A stretch of DNA of 64,000 nucleotides from Labyrinthula sp. Ha (GCA_015227615.1 JAALGZ010000024.1:186001-250000), one strand, 5' to 3'; shown: positions 52,606 through 63,959, numbered from the stretch's first letter. The notes: generated by a model from the sequence alone, not told the origin. Numbers and translations: made by a program.

Positions 52606-55197
52606 ATGTCATTTAAAGCCCCATCAATTCAACAACAATATGAAACAAGAAATCAACGTAATTACTTTAGACTGCAGTGGTATATTCTCGATAATGTGTT
52701 TATGATAGGTCTTATGATAAGAACTTGAAGCTTGTCGAAGTAGTACGGTTCAAAGAAGAAGCTGAAAATCTATTGAAATACTTGGATAAAGACGAAGAGA
52801 TTACTATTCTACGGCAAAAACTTAATAATTTATTATTCGTAGATTTTACAGATGCCCGCTTTATGCTATTGAATCTTCATTTTCAAATTGGTTTGAAAAA
52901 TTTCCAAGTGTCACACAACTAATGTTTTTTGTTTTTTTTTCTTATTTTAGATTTGTACATTGCCATTTGAGCAGTTCAAACTTTACTGCATTAACAAGTT
53001 CTAATGTGGAAACCAATATATTTTCCTTGAGGTATTGTATTAATTTGTTTTATTTCTTAGTTTTGTTCGATGTCATCTTGCAGAAAATAAATCGCTCTTA
53101 AAGTTTCTAAAAGAACAAAATCTAAAATCACTCAAGTATAAAATATATTTTTAAATAAACTTAGAATGGAAAATAATTTGAGAAGCGCAAGATTTCTTCG
53201 TGCATTACTAAAGGAGGTTTCGAAGATGAGGAGTTTGATGAGTGTTTTGTATTTCTTCATAAGGTCTTTATTTCTAGTATTCAAGAAGAAAATAATGAAG
53301 AAGAGAAAGAAGAAATATTTTCTTTGATTAAAGCCTGTTTGTCTGGTTTGAAGGGGTTGCAGAAATTTATGTTCATATTTTTTATAATTTGATTTCTAGT
53401 TTACGTATTGGAGAAATTAACTTGAACGAAGAAGAGATTAATGAAATCCAAGATTTGATTGAAAATCATGTTTTATTGGTTCTTTTTGAAATATCAGATA
53501 AAAAAAAAATTAGCAAGAAGGTATTAGAAAAAAAATTGAAGTTGTATTTTAATCGAAAATTAGAGTGTGAATACAATAAATACCGAGTTTTGAATGAGTG
53601 TCAAGTATTGTTTATGGGTGATGGAAGAGTAGGAAAAACTTCAACTATCAGAAGTTTATTCAACAGACGTTTTCAACTATACAATGAATCAACTTTAGTT
53701 CTCAATGATATTGATGTATTTTCTGTTAACCCAAATAATTATAAATGGACTTCATTATCTAAGTATGCATTGAGTATTCAAAGAGTTAAAAACAGTCTTC
53801 CACGAATTATTCATACTGGATTTGAATCTGATAAACAAGTTCAGAATAAATACAAATTGAATTTTCAGGAAGAGCTTCTCTGTAGAGCGGTTGCTGATCA
53901 CAAGTTTGTTGAGAAAATGAAAACTAGTTTTTCAACTTTTGGAACTCAAGAAATTTATTTTCGTGTTTATGATTTTGGTGGACAAGATATATTTTCATCA
54001 GTACATCATCTTTTTATGCACTCGAATGCGCTTTATTTTCTTGTTTTCAATATGACAAAATTAAAAAGAAAAGATTTGGATAGAATGAAATTTTGGTGCG
54101 AGAGTATTTTAAGGAATGCACCAAAAGCAAAGGTTATGTTAATTGGAACCTATTTGAATAGATATAAGAGAAAAAATACTGAGGATGCAGATTTGGTTTT
54201 ATTAAACGAGAAGATTCTTAGTATTTTAGAAAATTTTTCATCCAATATTTCAGTACTAGAAAATGAAAGCATAATGTTTTTCCCTATTGAAAACTCAGCA
54301 GAAAAAGATTCTTGGCAGATTAAAGAGATTAAAAAACATGTTATAAAAGTTGTTTCTGGTGAAGCAGATGTGATCAAAGAAGGTTTTCTCAATTTTGAAG
54401 CTATAACCGCACATATTCTTTTCCTAGATAATTGTAGAGAACAAAGTAGTTTAATCACCCTGAAAAAATTTGAAGAAAAAGCAACTTCTTGTGGTTTTGA
54501 AATTTTTGAAATTGAAGAAATGCTTGATACTTTTTCAACAGCTGGGTTAATTAGTTATTTTCCTAACCTAGATTTAACCGAAGAAGAGAATTTTATATTT
54601 TTTGCACCTTCTTATGTTGCTCAAGCTTTAGGAGAATTTATTAGAGATCCAAGTTTTCACGAACTTGCTTTTAGAATGTCAAGTGACAAATTTAGTTTAT
54701 ACAGAAAGTATGTGGACAGTGGAAAATTAAGTAAAGAACTTTTTGAAATCTTGCTGAAGAATTATACAGATCATGAAAAGAAATATGTTTTGCAACTTGC
54801 TTTGGAAACTTTAGTGTTGATTCCAGTGGACGAAAACAATGACACTTTTATTCTTCCTGAATTGCTTCCTTCTGTTGATGGATCAAGAATTAAACCATCG
54901 GAATCTAGTACAATAGATATTGTTTTCGATAATCCTTTTAGACTCTCCATTTTTGTAAAAATTGTGATTATATTTCAAAAAGAAAAAGAGATTCAAGAAT
55001 CATTTATTTTCAAAGGTTTTGCGAGGCTTATATTAGATACAAGAAGAGTTGTTGATACTTTTATAAAAGATGACAAAACCATTGGGTTTAATATGGTTCA
55101 AAGCAGTGATGTCGCTTGGTTAGAAGAAGTAGCTCATCAACTTTCTACTGAAATTAAGGCCTTGGAAGAAAACTTCACTGTCCAAAATGTATCCTAA
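52606..55197 (+). CDS. LRR-Roco (Roc-COR) GTPase, probably 6 exons with one unresolved frame break
   Basis: ATG 52606 opens exon 1 (to 52679). Exons 2-4 are 52709-52909, 52951-53031 and 53061-53135, then 53165-53370 and 53400-55197. The early exons have repeating Leu-rich pieces (SFVRCHLAENKSLLKFLKEQ, NLKSLKMENNL) like a degenerate LRR. The last exon carries the Roc GTPase: GDGRVGKTS P-loop (codons from 53617), DFGGQ (53971-53985), a degenerate G4 (GTYLN), then a COR-like region with AGLISYFPNL and FFAPSYVAQALGEF. It ends after COR, without a kinase. Roco proteins signal in amoebae, plants and animals. Exon 5 needs a one-base phase correction near 53.2 kb: a frameshift, an assembly error or an extremely short intron. 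It converges with Rrp8 (85 bp apart). Confidence 0.78.
52680..52708 (+). other. Intron 1 (29 nt) of the Roco gene
   Basis: GTATAT...TATGATAG. It joins NYFRLQW to SYDKNLKLVEVV in frame from ATG 52606. Confidence 0.6.
52910..52950 (+). other. Intron 2 (41 nt, least certain) of the Roco gene
   Basis: GTCACA followed by a T-rich tract and TTTTAG. It is needed to pass an in-frame TAA at 52920-52922 and keeps the frame into FVHCHLSSSNF. Confidence 0.5.
53032..53060 (+). other. Intron 3 (29 nt) of the Roco gene
   Basis: GTATTG...TTTCTTAG. It joins NVETNIFSL to SFVRCHLAENK in frame. Confidence 0.75.
53136..53164 (+). other. Intron 4 (29 nt) of the Roco gene
   Basis: GTATAA...AAACTTAG. It joins EQNLKSLK to MENNLRSARF and removes an in-frame TAA. 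Confidence 0.7.
53371..53399 (+). other. Intron 5 (29 nt) of the Roco gene
   Basis: GTTCAT...ATTTCTAG. It joins LKGLQKF to ILRIGEINLNEEE and removes an in-frame TGA. Confidence 0.75.
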
Positions 55198-55282
55198 GAG
55201 TAAATTGTACTGCTTCTGGTCTTGAGCATTTTAGTTAAAGGCATCCTCAAGTCATCCCTCCTGTTCTACTCATTTATTTTAG

Positions 55283-56032
55283 CTATCTCTTTTTATACTT
55301 ATAATCTTTGAACTCAAACCTTTTTTCCAGAATTTTAGGGCAGTTTGCAATCTTTTGACATTCAATCAGAACAAAAACATTATTTTCCTTCTGAATTGTA
55401 AAATTTCCAAATCCCATTTTACTCAAAAGGTCCACAAATTGCTTAATTCCTTGTTCTTCAGTACGGCCACTTCCACAAAACCTGGATTTGACTTCAGCCA
55501 CAATTAAAATTCCTCTGGATTTCAAGACTCTGTTGCCTTCTCTTAGAAAATCTACAAAGTCTTTTCCCATCAACGAAAGTGAAAACACAGCATAATCCGC
55601 ACTAGATTTTTTGACAGGAACATTTGTGCTATTTGCCACTTGTATAAAAGAGTTTACAGCAACCAAATCAAATGAAGAAACTTTTATAACTTCTTTCTCT
55701 GCGAAACTTCTTGCTAAAAACGCATCTCCACATCCAAAGTCTACGACATGAATTTTACTCTTTGCCTGTTTTGTTTTATTCCAAATCATGTTAAAAATCA
55801 CTTCTACTGGATTTTCTGGCCAAGTTTTAACCTGCTCAGCGAATCCTGCATGATATTTGTCAAATAAACTCTGATCCTTCTCTAACTGTTTCACAGAATT
55901 TGCACTAGTTGTAGCATAAAATAAATCTTCGTTCAGCAGTCTGAACTTAGAACCTTTAAGTTGTTCCATCAACCCTTCCCTGAAGCTCAAACCATCTTCT
56001 TTCTTTTCTTTTCTCTTTCTTTTCTTTCCCAT
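55283..56032 (-). CDS. RRP8: Rrp8-type rRNA m1A methyltransferase (nucleolar)
   Basis: A single exon of 249 residues. The basic N-terminus (MGKKRKRKEKKED) looks nucleolar. Family landmarks: KGSKFRLLNEDLFYATTSA, FDKYHAGFAEQVKTWPENPV, SAM-binding motif I VVDFGCGDAFLA (96-107), a second Asp region SSFDLVAVN, AVFSLSLMGKDFVDFLREG, NRVLKSRGILIVAEV and a short C-terminal region ending KILEKRFEFKD. Known: yeast Rrp8 and human nucleomethylin install m1A on large-subunit rRNA (A645 in yeast 25S). The eukaryotic N-terminal extension is very short here, leaving almost only the catalytic core. Start codons of RRP8 and uL2 lie 117 bp apart, divergent, which fits shared ribosome-biogenesis control. Confidence 0.93.
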   Translation of the reverse strand: MGKKRKRKEKKEDGLSFREGLMEQLKGSKFRLLNEDLFYATTSANSVKQLEKDQSLFDKYHAGFAEQVKTWPENPVEVIFNMIWNKTKQAKSKIHVVDFGCGDAFLARSFAEKEVIKVSSFDLVAVNSFIQVANSTNVPVKKSSADYAVFSLSLMGKDFVDFLREGNRVLKSRGILIVAEVKSRFCGSGRTEEQGIKQFVDLLSKMGFGNFTIQKENNVFVLIECQKIANCPKILEKRFEFKDYKYKKR

Positions 56033-56149
56033 CCTTTAATTTACAAGTAAAAATTATTTGGCCCAAAATAATTCCAAATGTTGATAATTGCCCAAAATCC
56101 AAGCGGTTGGAAACTAATTCCTGAGTAAAGAAACCAACAAATTTAAATC
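56033..56149. promoter_or_regulatory. Bidirectional promoter region of RRP8 and uL2
   Basis: 117 bp. GCCCAAAAT occurs twice (56061-56069 and 56090-56098), 29 bp apart, with AAGCGGTTGG between the second copy and the uL2 start. Role inferred from position and repetition. No TATA-like box stands out. Confidence 0.4.
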
Positions 56150-56926
56150 ATGGGAAGAGTAATTAGATCTCAGAGAAAGGGTGCCGGTTCAGTATTCCGT
56201 GCTCACACCCACAAAAGAAAGGGAGCAGCGAAATTGCGTGCGGTTGACTATGCTGAAAAAAATGGATACATCAAAGGTGTTGTGAAAAAGGTACTTCACG
56301 ATCCAGGCAGAGGTGCTCCACTTGTGGAAGTTCATTTTAGAAACAGATACAGATTCAAAACTGATAAAGAACTTTTTGTTGCAACAGAAGGAATGTACAC
56401 TGGAATGGCAGTATATTGTGGAGCTAAAGCAGAACTAGTTCCTGGAAATGTTCTTCCTCTTAGCGCCATGCCTGAAGGTACAATTGTCTGCAACTTAGAG
56501 TCTAAACCTGGTGATCGAGGAACTTTAGCTAAAGCTTCTGGAGGTTATGCAACAATTAAATCTCATGATCTAGAAAAAGGAAGATACGGGAAAACTATTG
56601 TTCAACTTCCAAGTGGAAACAAAAAGACTGTAGATTCGAGATGCAGGGCAATGGTTGGAAATATCGCAGGAGGAGGAAGATGTGATAAGCCAATGCTAAA
56701 AGCAGGAAGAGCATATCATAAATATAAAGTGAAAAGAAACTGCTGGCCAAAGGTAAGAGGTGTAGCTATGAACCCAGTCGAGCATCCTCATGGTGGTGGA
56801 AATCATCAACACATTGGACATGCTTCTACAGTAAGAAGAACTGCACCTGCTGGACAGAAAGTTGGTCTTATTGCTGCAAGAAGAACTGGTCTTCACAGAG
56901 GAAGAACTGCTGCTAAAGATGAGTAA
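56150..56926 (+). CDS. RPL8: 60S ribosomal protein uL2 (RPL8)
   Basis: An intronless 258-residue protein, the normal length for eukaryotic uL2. It lies next to the peptidyl-transferase centre. Landmarks: [94 protein letters not shown] with the conserved His-Pro-His loop, and the basic tail. Codon use is visibly less AT-rich than that of most neighbours, as expected for a highly expressed gene. It is divergent from RRP8 and converges on the 715-aa gene (111 bp between stops). Confidence 0.98.
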   Translation: MGRVIRSQRKGAGSVFRAHTHKRKGAAKLRAVDYAEKNGYIKGVVKKVLHDPGRGAPLVEVHFRNRYRFKTDKELFVATEGMYTGMAVYCGAKAELVPGNVLPLSAMPEGTIVCNLESKPGDRGTLAKASGGYATIKSHDLEKGRYGKTIVQLPSGNKKTVDSRCRAMVGNIAGGGRCDKPMLKAGRAYHKYKVKRNCWPKVRGVAMNPVEHPHGGGNHQHIGHASTVRRTAPAGQKVGLIAARRTGLHRGRTAAKDE

Positions 56927-57037
56927 TTTCTTAACTCTTTCCTTTTTCAACATTTATCGGTTAATTACAAAAAACAATATCACATTACTGTGGATGGATG
57001 TAATCACCTCGTTTTGTGAAAGTTAGAGAAAATAAAA

Positions 57038-59185
57038 CTAATACTCGTCATCTGAGTCATAATTGGGGTCAAGAGTCTTCTTAGGAGGAAGAGTTTTTTC
57101 TTCTGGGTAACTTTCATTATATCCTACAAACGTGACTGTAGTAGATGTTTCAAAATCTCCGTATTCATCCAACTCTATATCTTTCTTACTTTTTTCAACC
57201 CAGCTTTCTTGTTTTCCAAATTTCTTCTCTAACTTATCTCTAGTTTTATAAACTTGATTCATTCTCATATTCTCTTCATCTTTACTTTCAGAAATTACTA
57301 TTTTTTCAACTAAATCTTTTGCAATTTCTTTCCTTAAGTCTGCATCAGTTTTTGAAAGCTCATAATACCAAGCGTCATGAGAAATCTCAGCTACTAATTC
57401 TTCAACTCTTTCAACAGATGTTCTATAATTTTTAAATAGAGTTTCTTCTACAAACTTATAATTACTTATCCAAGTTGGTTGAGTTGGTAATCCTTTTTTC
57501 TTTTTAATAAAATCATCCTGCATTATTTCTTTATATTTTAAACTTAATTCTTGAATATAATTTTTTAAATGAATAGTTGATAAATATAGCTTTTGTACTC
57601 TAGTAAAAATATCTACCATTGTATCGATTACATATTCTTTTAAGTCATCATATAAAGCTATTGATCCACTTGTTCCTGATAAATGATGAAATACATCGAC
57701 CAAGTAGATCATAGGGATAAGATTTTGTAAACTTCCAAAAACTTTCATGAAATATTTCATAATATTTCTTACAAATAAATTATCTTCATCTTTGTAAAAA
57801 GAAAAGGCTTTGCTTAATTTTTTAGCTTGTGATTTAATAGAAATACATTTCATTCTTCTTTTTGGATCTTTTTCAATAAAAATTTTATTTATTTCTTTAA
57901 CAGTTTCTGAATAAAAAGAAGGAACAATTTCAACAAATTCTTTTCTTGAATTATCAAATTTACATAAAAGATCTTCATCTCCATATTTTGAAGGAATAAT
58001 AAATAAATTCTTATCATTCCAATTATTAAAATTTTCTCCTATTGAAAAAATATCTGGTTCATATTTAAATTCCAAAATATTTTTTATTCCTTCAATCTTC
58101 AATAACTTATAATAACAAATAACTCCTATGTTTCCATAATCAACTGTATGTTGTGTACTTATTTTATCCAACATATTTATCGGTTGAAGTTCTGTAAATC
58201 CACCCTCTCCTATTCTTTTATCCACCGTCAATAACGACGTTATAACTGTGATTTCCTGATCAACTATACTTCTTAATCCATCTGTTAGTAATTTTAATTT
58301 TTCTCGACTTTCTCTTGAAGAAAATTGTCTTTTTGCATATTTATAAGCGTTTTCTAATTTTTCTCCACAACTAATAAATGCAGTGAATAATTGCTTATGT
58401 CCCGTTTCGTTAATCCCTGCACCAAAAATATTCAAATTATTTCTTGCACCTCCCCAAACAGATTTTTCAACAACACTTTCAACATATTTTTTTCTTTGTG
58501 CTATTTCGTGAAAACTTGTTTCTGAATAAATATTTAAATTTGCTAAATTATTGGTTGCCCAAAGTTTAAATTCATGAAGCATAAGAGATAAAGGAGTTAA
58601 ATGTTCTCTTTTTCTTCTAAAAGGAACTTTTCCTCCTTTTACTCTTAATTTACCTTCAGATTGAGCAATACAAATTACATTAACTATTGCTTTTGCATAT
58701 TTATTTAAAGTTTCATCTTTTCCTTTTAGTTCAAAATTGTCTCTCCAAAAATCAAATTCACAACTTTTTTCAAACGCAAATTGATCTTTCCAAGGACAAT
58801 TCGCAGGTGCTTTTCCTTCTCCATTAACACTGCGTAAAGGAGAATCCATGTACAAAAATTCTTCACTATCCTTACCTCGGTAGGTTTGCTCGTGTTCTTC
58901 TTGATCTTCTAAATGTTTGCTTCTCATTTGATGCGCATTTTGCTCAAATTGACCTTCCGCAGGTAAATTTTGAGGTTCTCTACGCGAATAGTTTTCTACT
59001 AGAGCAGGTGGCTTTTTCTTTGTGGAATTTAATGCTTTAGAAAATTCTTCTTTTGTTATATTTTTAGACTTTCTAAACGTTTCATGAATCATCTTCATCT
59101 GCTGACACTCTCTCTTGGTCCACGTGCTGATCGGTGCACCAACTAAATGAGAAAGTTTATCCCCAAGATCTAGTGCTTTACTCAT
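57038..59185 (-). CDS. Uncharacterised 715-aa, mostly helical protein with acidic tail
   Basis: Family not recognised. One uninterrupted frame from ATG 59185 to TAG. No signal peptide or membrane segment. The N-terminal 130 residues are polar (many Gln, Glu, Lys, Ser) with short Pro patches. From about 140 to 640 the sequence is helical and charged, with Asp/Glu/Lys-rich loops, aromatic clusters (CEFDFWRDNFELKG; MKYFMKVFGSLQNLIPMIYL) and Lys runs. The tail (about 640-715) is acidic and ends DPNYDSDDEY. The codon bias is very AT-rich with long Ile/Leu/Lys stretches. Distinctive motifs (zinc finger, P-loop, WD) are absent. A scaffold or cytoskeletal/trafficking adaptor is possible but unsupported. 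Near its start, CCGTTA/TAACGG words occur at 59338-59343 and 59368-59373. Confidence 0.8.
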   Translation of the reverse strand: MSKALDLGDKLSHLVGAPISTWTKRECQQMKMIHETFRKSKNITKEEFSKALNSTKKKPPALVENYSRREPQNLPAEGQFEQNAHQMRSKHLEDQEEHEQTYRGKDSEEFLYMDSPLRSVNGEGKAPANCPWKDQFAFEKSCEFDFWRDNFELKGKDETLNKYAKAIVNVICIAQSEGKLRVKGGKVPFRRKREHLTPLSLMLHEFKLWATNNLANLNIYSETSFHEIAQRKKYVESVVEKSVWGGARNNLNIFGAGINETGHKQLFTAFISCGEKLENAYKYAKRQFSSRESREKLKLLTDGLRSIVDQEITVITSLLTVDKRIGEGGFTELQPINMLDKISTQHTVDYGNIGVICYYKLLKIEGIKNILEFKYEPDIFSIGENFNNWNDKNLFIIPSKYGDEDLLCKFDNSRKEFVEIVPSFYSETVKEINKIFIEKDPKRRMKCISIKSQAKKLSKAFSFYKDEDNLFVRNIMKYFMKVFGSLQNLIPMIYLVDVFHHLSGTSGSIALYDDLKEYVIDTMVDIFTRVQKLYLSTIHLKNYIQELSLKYKEIMQDDFIKKKKGLPTQPTWISNYKFVEETLFKNYRTSVERVEELVAEISHDAWYYELSKTDADLRKEIAKDLVEKIVISESKDEENMRMNQVYKTRDKLEKKFGKQESWVEKSKKDIELDEYGDFETSTTVTFVGYNESYPEEKTLPPKKTLDPNYDSDDEY

Positions 59186-59390
59186 TCTGTTCTATTTTTA
59201 AGTCAACAAAATTCAATTTATTTTAATGAAACAAAAAAAATGTCTTTGGGAAGCCTTCGTTGTCCGCAACTATTTGTGTTCTTCTTGTACGGTTATTATT
59301 TTGTTATCTGCAGTTTAGTTATGGCGTGTGAGTGGGTTAACGGAAGAACAGAAGAGTCATTATATGGCCGTTAATATTACCAGGACGAAA

Positions 59391-59425
59391 GTACAGAGAC
59401 GCATGTTTTGTTCCATTGACATCAA
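59391..59425 (+). repeat. Direct repeat unit A (partner near the right edge)
   Basis: GCATGTTTTGT with matching flanks recurs at 63960-63994: 27 of 35 positions agree over the aligned stretch, with weaker similarity extending about 40 bp upstream of both. The partner continues beyond the window. Confidence 0.45.
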
Positions 59426-62400
59426 GTTCTGTTGTTGTTGATACTAGAAGCAGGAATTGTTAGATCGAGAACTCCTGTGTTCGAGCTAGATGATTGTTGA
59501 CGATAAGAGATAAATAAATTCTAGGATCTTGTCGCTTCAGACTAGAATAAAGGAACAAACTAGCAAGTTGAGTTCTTAAGACTGTCGCTGCACTCGTAAT
59601 TATCAGGATATGTTGATTACTTGGTTCACTTTTATCTTTGACTTTTTACCTTCCAATCGTCACAAACTCTTTGGCGTAGGATATAGTACAAATAGACATG
59701 GTTATCATTAGAGTGCTAGAAATAGCGTTAGTGAAAAAGCCTCTTCTTGAGCTATGTGAAATTTATGTTAGGAGCTCGCTAAGGTTGGAAAGTAACGTTT
59801 GTATTAACGTTCCGACGTTAATTTTTCATTGTTTCGGGTCATAGAATCAAGATATTTCTCGTCTTGATCGGAGATTTTTGTGGGTTATATGTTTTCTTGA
59901 AAGATTTTCCAAACAAAATATATCTATAGAAATGATAACCTAGAATATGGTTAGGCACACATGAAATATACCATTTGAACGTTCTTCCTCAGTAGAATTG
60001 ATGTCTTCTTGACAAAATATTTGCCAAATAGATTAAATCTGAAAATCATAGGAATCACCGTTATTATCCCGGGAAAATATATAGCAATGACCAAGAATCT
60101 GCTCTAACTTAGTTTAAACTATGTTTTGCTGAATATTAGGTAACTTATTCAAGAAGAATTAAATTTCCTAAAGTTTCGAAAAGAACAATATTGCCTTTTA
60201 TTATGTAATACTTTGATAAGTCATGCTTTAAAGTAAAAAACCTTGAAGAAAATAGTGTCTATCAAAATGTACCTGGGTAAAAGTAATTTTTCATAGCAAA
60301 TACTCTGTCTTCTTTCACCAAATAAGACCTAAGCTAATATAATCAAATTTCCCAATAGATCCTTCTTTTTATTCTCATTACATTTTGACTTATCTGTAAT
60401 TATAATCACCATTTGCCATATGCCCTAAATACAAGTCGATTTCAAATCACGATTAGCCTCTCTGTATATCTCAATCACTTTTTGCATGACTCTATTATCA
60501 TATATGAGATGTATCTCAAAATATATCTAACAATTCATTTTAATGTATTTTTAATTATATCAATGTAAGAAAATTCATTGCTCTATTCTTTTCAAGTCCA
60601 CTTGCAATAGTAGCGCAATATCAAATACTTGCAGAGCTTGTTTTACAGTGATTTTTTTTAGTTATAAAAAACAAAACACAGTTTTGGAAAGCTCTTTCAA
60701 ATATCTCCCTAGCTACGTAAGATAATATAGAATTTTAAAAGAATAAATTCATGTATAACACTGAATACCATAGAAATATAGCTCATTCATTTTATATCAA
60801 TCACAGAACAATGAAGAAAAAGGTTATACCACCTCTGTAAGCTATCAAGGTTAGTTCTTATATTCAAGTTACACCTAGTAGTAAGCAACAGTACTTTATC
60901 CTTTCTGTTATTACGGGGTGTTAAAAACTTTATCAATTTTTTTTCAAAAATGCAGTATGCTGGCCATATAATCTACAATACCTTTTCAACTCTTCTACAA
61001 AGCTCAAAACATATTTCAAACTGAACCTAGCACTTATTCACATAAAAATTTAGAGAATTAAAATAATTTAAAGCATAAAAAACCACGATTACTGAAAATA
61101 ACGCATATAGTATTTGTTAATTTTCGTCACGAAATCTTCCTTAAATACAACATTATCACTCACAATGTGTTTCACATTAAAAAAACTTTTCCAACCATGT
61201 ATTTTTTCAAGGTATTTGATAAGGATGAGCATTTTAAACCCTAAAAAAAGGCTAATTTTAAGGGTCATTTTCACTAAGTTTACAGATCTCCAAAAAAACA
61301 TACATTCGAACGTAACATCATGAAGAACAACTCTATAGATGATCTGATTCTTCTCAGACCCTAAGAATAGACAATACCTAGCTTTTCAAACCTTTTCTCA
61401 GGATATATTTTCTCTAGTTAACTGTAACTGAGATAAACTTCACTCAGAAAAGTCAAATGTTGAAAATCTGCACATCTGAAAATACGAAATCACTCAATTT
61501 TGCTATAATCCCCTAAATTTTGTTACTAGGAAGCACCCAACGACTAAAAAAATGACCTGTAATCATTAACTCTGTTTTTTAGGAAGTTTTTAATGTTTTT
61601 TTAAGGAAAAGTCGATATTGGGCTAAAATGCTGTTTTTATCAACTTCAATCCGTGTAATACTTTGAGGAATACTCGACTACAGCCCAAACATACCTCACC
61701 AGTAAAAAGAACAGGGAAATTTATATCTATAACCAGCTTTGTTTGAGAATTGGAGTGTTCTGTATCGACTTCCTAACAATGTATCCTATTTCCATGATCT
61801 CAGAAACTCTGAGAAAGGATACCCTTAAATGTCAAATATTCTTGAACGGGTAATACCAAGTAACAAAACATCCGGACAAATGGTACTCAACCAGAGGTAT
61901 TGATGATTTAGGGTACCTCCGAGTTTTGTTTGAGGAAAGTTGAAGAACTTCCCTATTTATCTCAGCAATAGTTATTTAGCTTAATTTAACTTTATTCCAA
62001 ACTCAACTTTAAAATAGCCAAAACTGAACTTTTAATGGGTAAAATATTAAAATTTTTAATTCTAACCTTATGTATGACCAATTTTAAGAAACTTAAAGAG
62101 GAAATAAATAAATTTTAGAGTTTCTATTAGTAGTATTAATTATACAAATCTCTGTTATTTTACTGGAAACACCAATAAAAATATATTTTTTTCAGTTTTG
62201 CACCTGTTATAATACTCAAAACTACATATAAATGGGTTCAGGGGCGTTTCTACATAGTTAAAGTTATTTTTTTCGTTTTTGAGAAAAAGTCTTATTCTGC
62301 CTGCTTTTGACCCATCTCAGTTGAAAAAGTGTTATTCTTGTCCTTGAAAGTTATATTCATTAATGCCCAATTAATAGAGCTCATTTGGTGCTATTTTAGA

Positions 62401-63959
62401 CTCTAAAATATTCTATTTCTCTTAGAATAAAAATGAATTGGCAAATCTTGGCTCTACCACATTAAAGGTATTCTCACTTTTTGGTTTCATAACATTTCTC
62501 TTGTCATCCAATACACCCAACATTACATTACCCTCAGCCCAATAAAACCACATACCAAGAAATAGTCTTATTAAACAAGAGGAATGTCCCGTATTTCTTT
62601 TTGGACACTAGAGAATATTACGTTCAATTAATTATTCTTGTTCACAATACTATACTTGGCAGCAGCCCTCAGTCTACATTTACAACTTTTATCTTAAGGC
62701 TGAAACGTAGCTTCAATACTCTAACGCATATCCGTTCAGTTGAGCAGATTGTCAAAATCCGTTAGCGAAACTTAGGATAAAATAAACTGGAATAGAGTTT
62801 GTTGGGAACAATGGAATATATATACATATATATGGTTTACCTCGTCGCTAGTACAAGTGATTATCTGGTAGCGAAGTTGCAAAAGCTGAGGAAAATAGAA
62901 AAGTATCACAAGTGTGAAACGGAATTCACGATGTTCTTGGATAAGGTGTCTAATGTTCTTCGCTAAAAATATGAAATCAAACTTCAAAAGCGAGAGGAAA
63001 TTATGCAGTACTAAAAGAATAATATGTTTCCGTAAGCACTAGTTCGTCGATCACTACTACATACCCCCCTGATCATGACAGGTATAAGACTTTGAGCGCT
63101 ACTCTTGTCAAAAAAGAAGTTTGTTTGCTTTGTTGCAAAGTTCAAGTGAAATTGAAACTGGACCTTAAGTAGATAACTTCTGAATGAATGTCTTTTTTTA
63201 CACAGTGCATGAACTCGAGGGAAACAGCAAAGATGAGATTCCCAAATAGTTGCTGATTGCCACGATGGCAAACTCTCTCAACATAGACAATTGGCGAAAA
63301 GAAAGAAAAAATACTTTCGCAAAATTGGGAAAGTACATAGAAATTGCAAACTGAATGGTCTACTTTGGATAGTGATGAGAGAGCTTTCTCTCATAGCAGA
63401 AGAGAGCGTATCGAGGAAGAAACAAACCACAGGTAAACCTTTCGAAATTAAAACAGATTTGAGGAACTGGGAAGATTTCTTGAAGTATGCAGAATGGAAC
63501 AGCGTTTTGATGACCCTAACTTTTAAGATACTTTATTATTAAAATTTGTTTGTATTTATATTGATTTTAACTATTTAATTCTAGGATTATGTCTGAAAAC
63601 TTTTTCAGATGAAGGGGATAACAAGAAGCACCAAAGAAGATTAAGGTTTTGGTATTTGATCGCGAAACAATTATTTTCATACTCCGAAACTTTCCTCTTT
63701 TCATCACTTAACAAGTTTTCTTTGACAATTTACTTGGTTCATGTGCATAAAATTTCAAATTCCCAAAATCTCATAAACTAATGATAAGCTAACATTTCAG
63801 TGCGAACTGGTGTACAACCACCATTAGTGGAAGAAACCACAAACCTTATTTCAGTATAATTTTACGAACTTGAACTTTTCATTATTTAACGTCGCAATGC
63901 TAACGATTGCGAAGCCTAAGATGAATCATAACGTCATCGGCCATATAACCACGATGCAG

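Noticed and set aside
52640-52679. ATG at 52640 as the Roco start
   Set aside because: Its frame does not continue through the 29-nt intron, whereas the ATG at 52606 does.
53198-53211. A 14-nt GT...AG interval in the Roco gene as a true intron
   Set aside because: It would fix the phase, but it is half the length of every other intron here. Recorded as a finding to check, not annotated as an intron.
63265-63542. Small frames near 63.3-63.5 kb (MANSLNIDNWRKERK..., and a Lys-rich 83-aa frame)
   Set aside because: They are short, overlap in different frames and have no recognised family.
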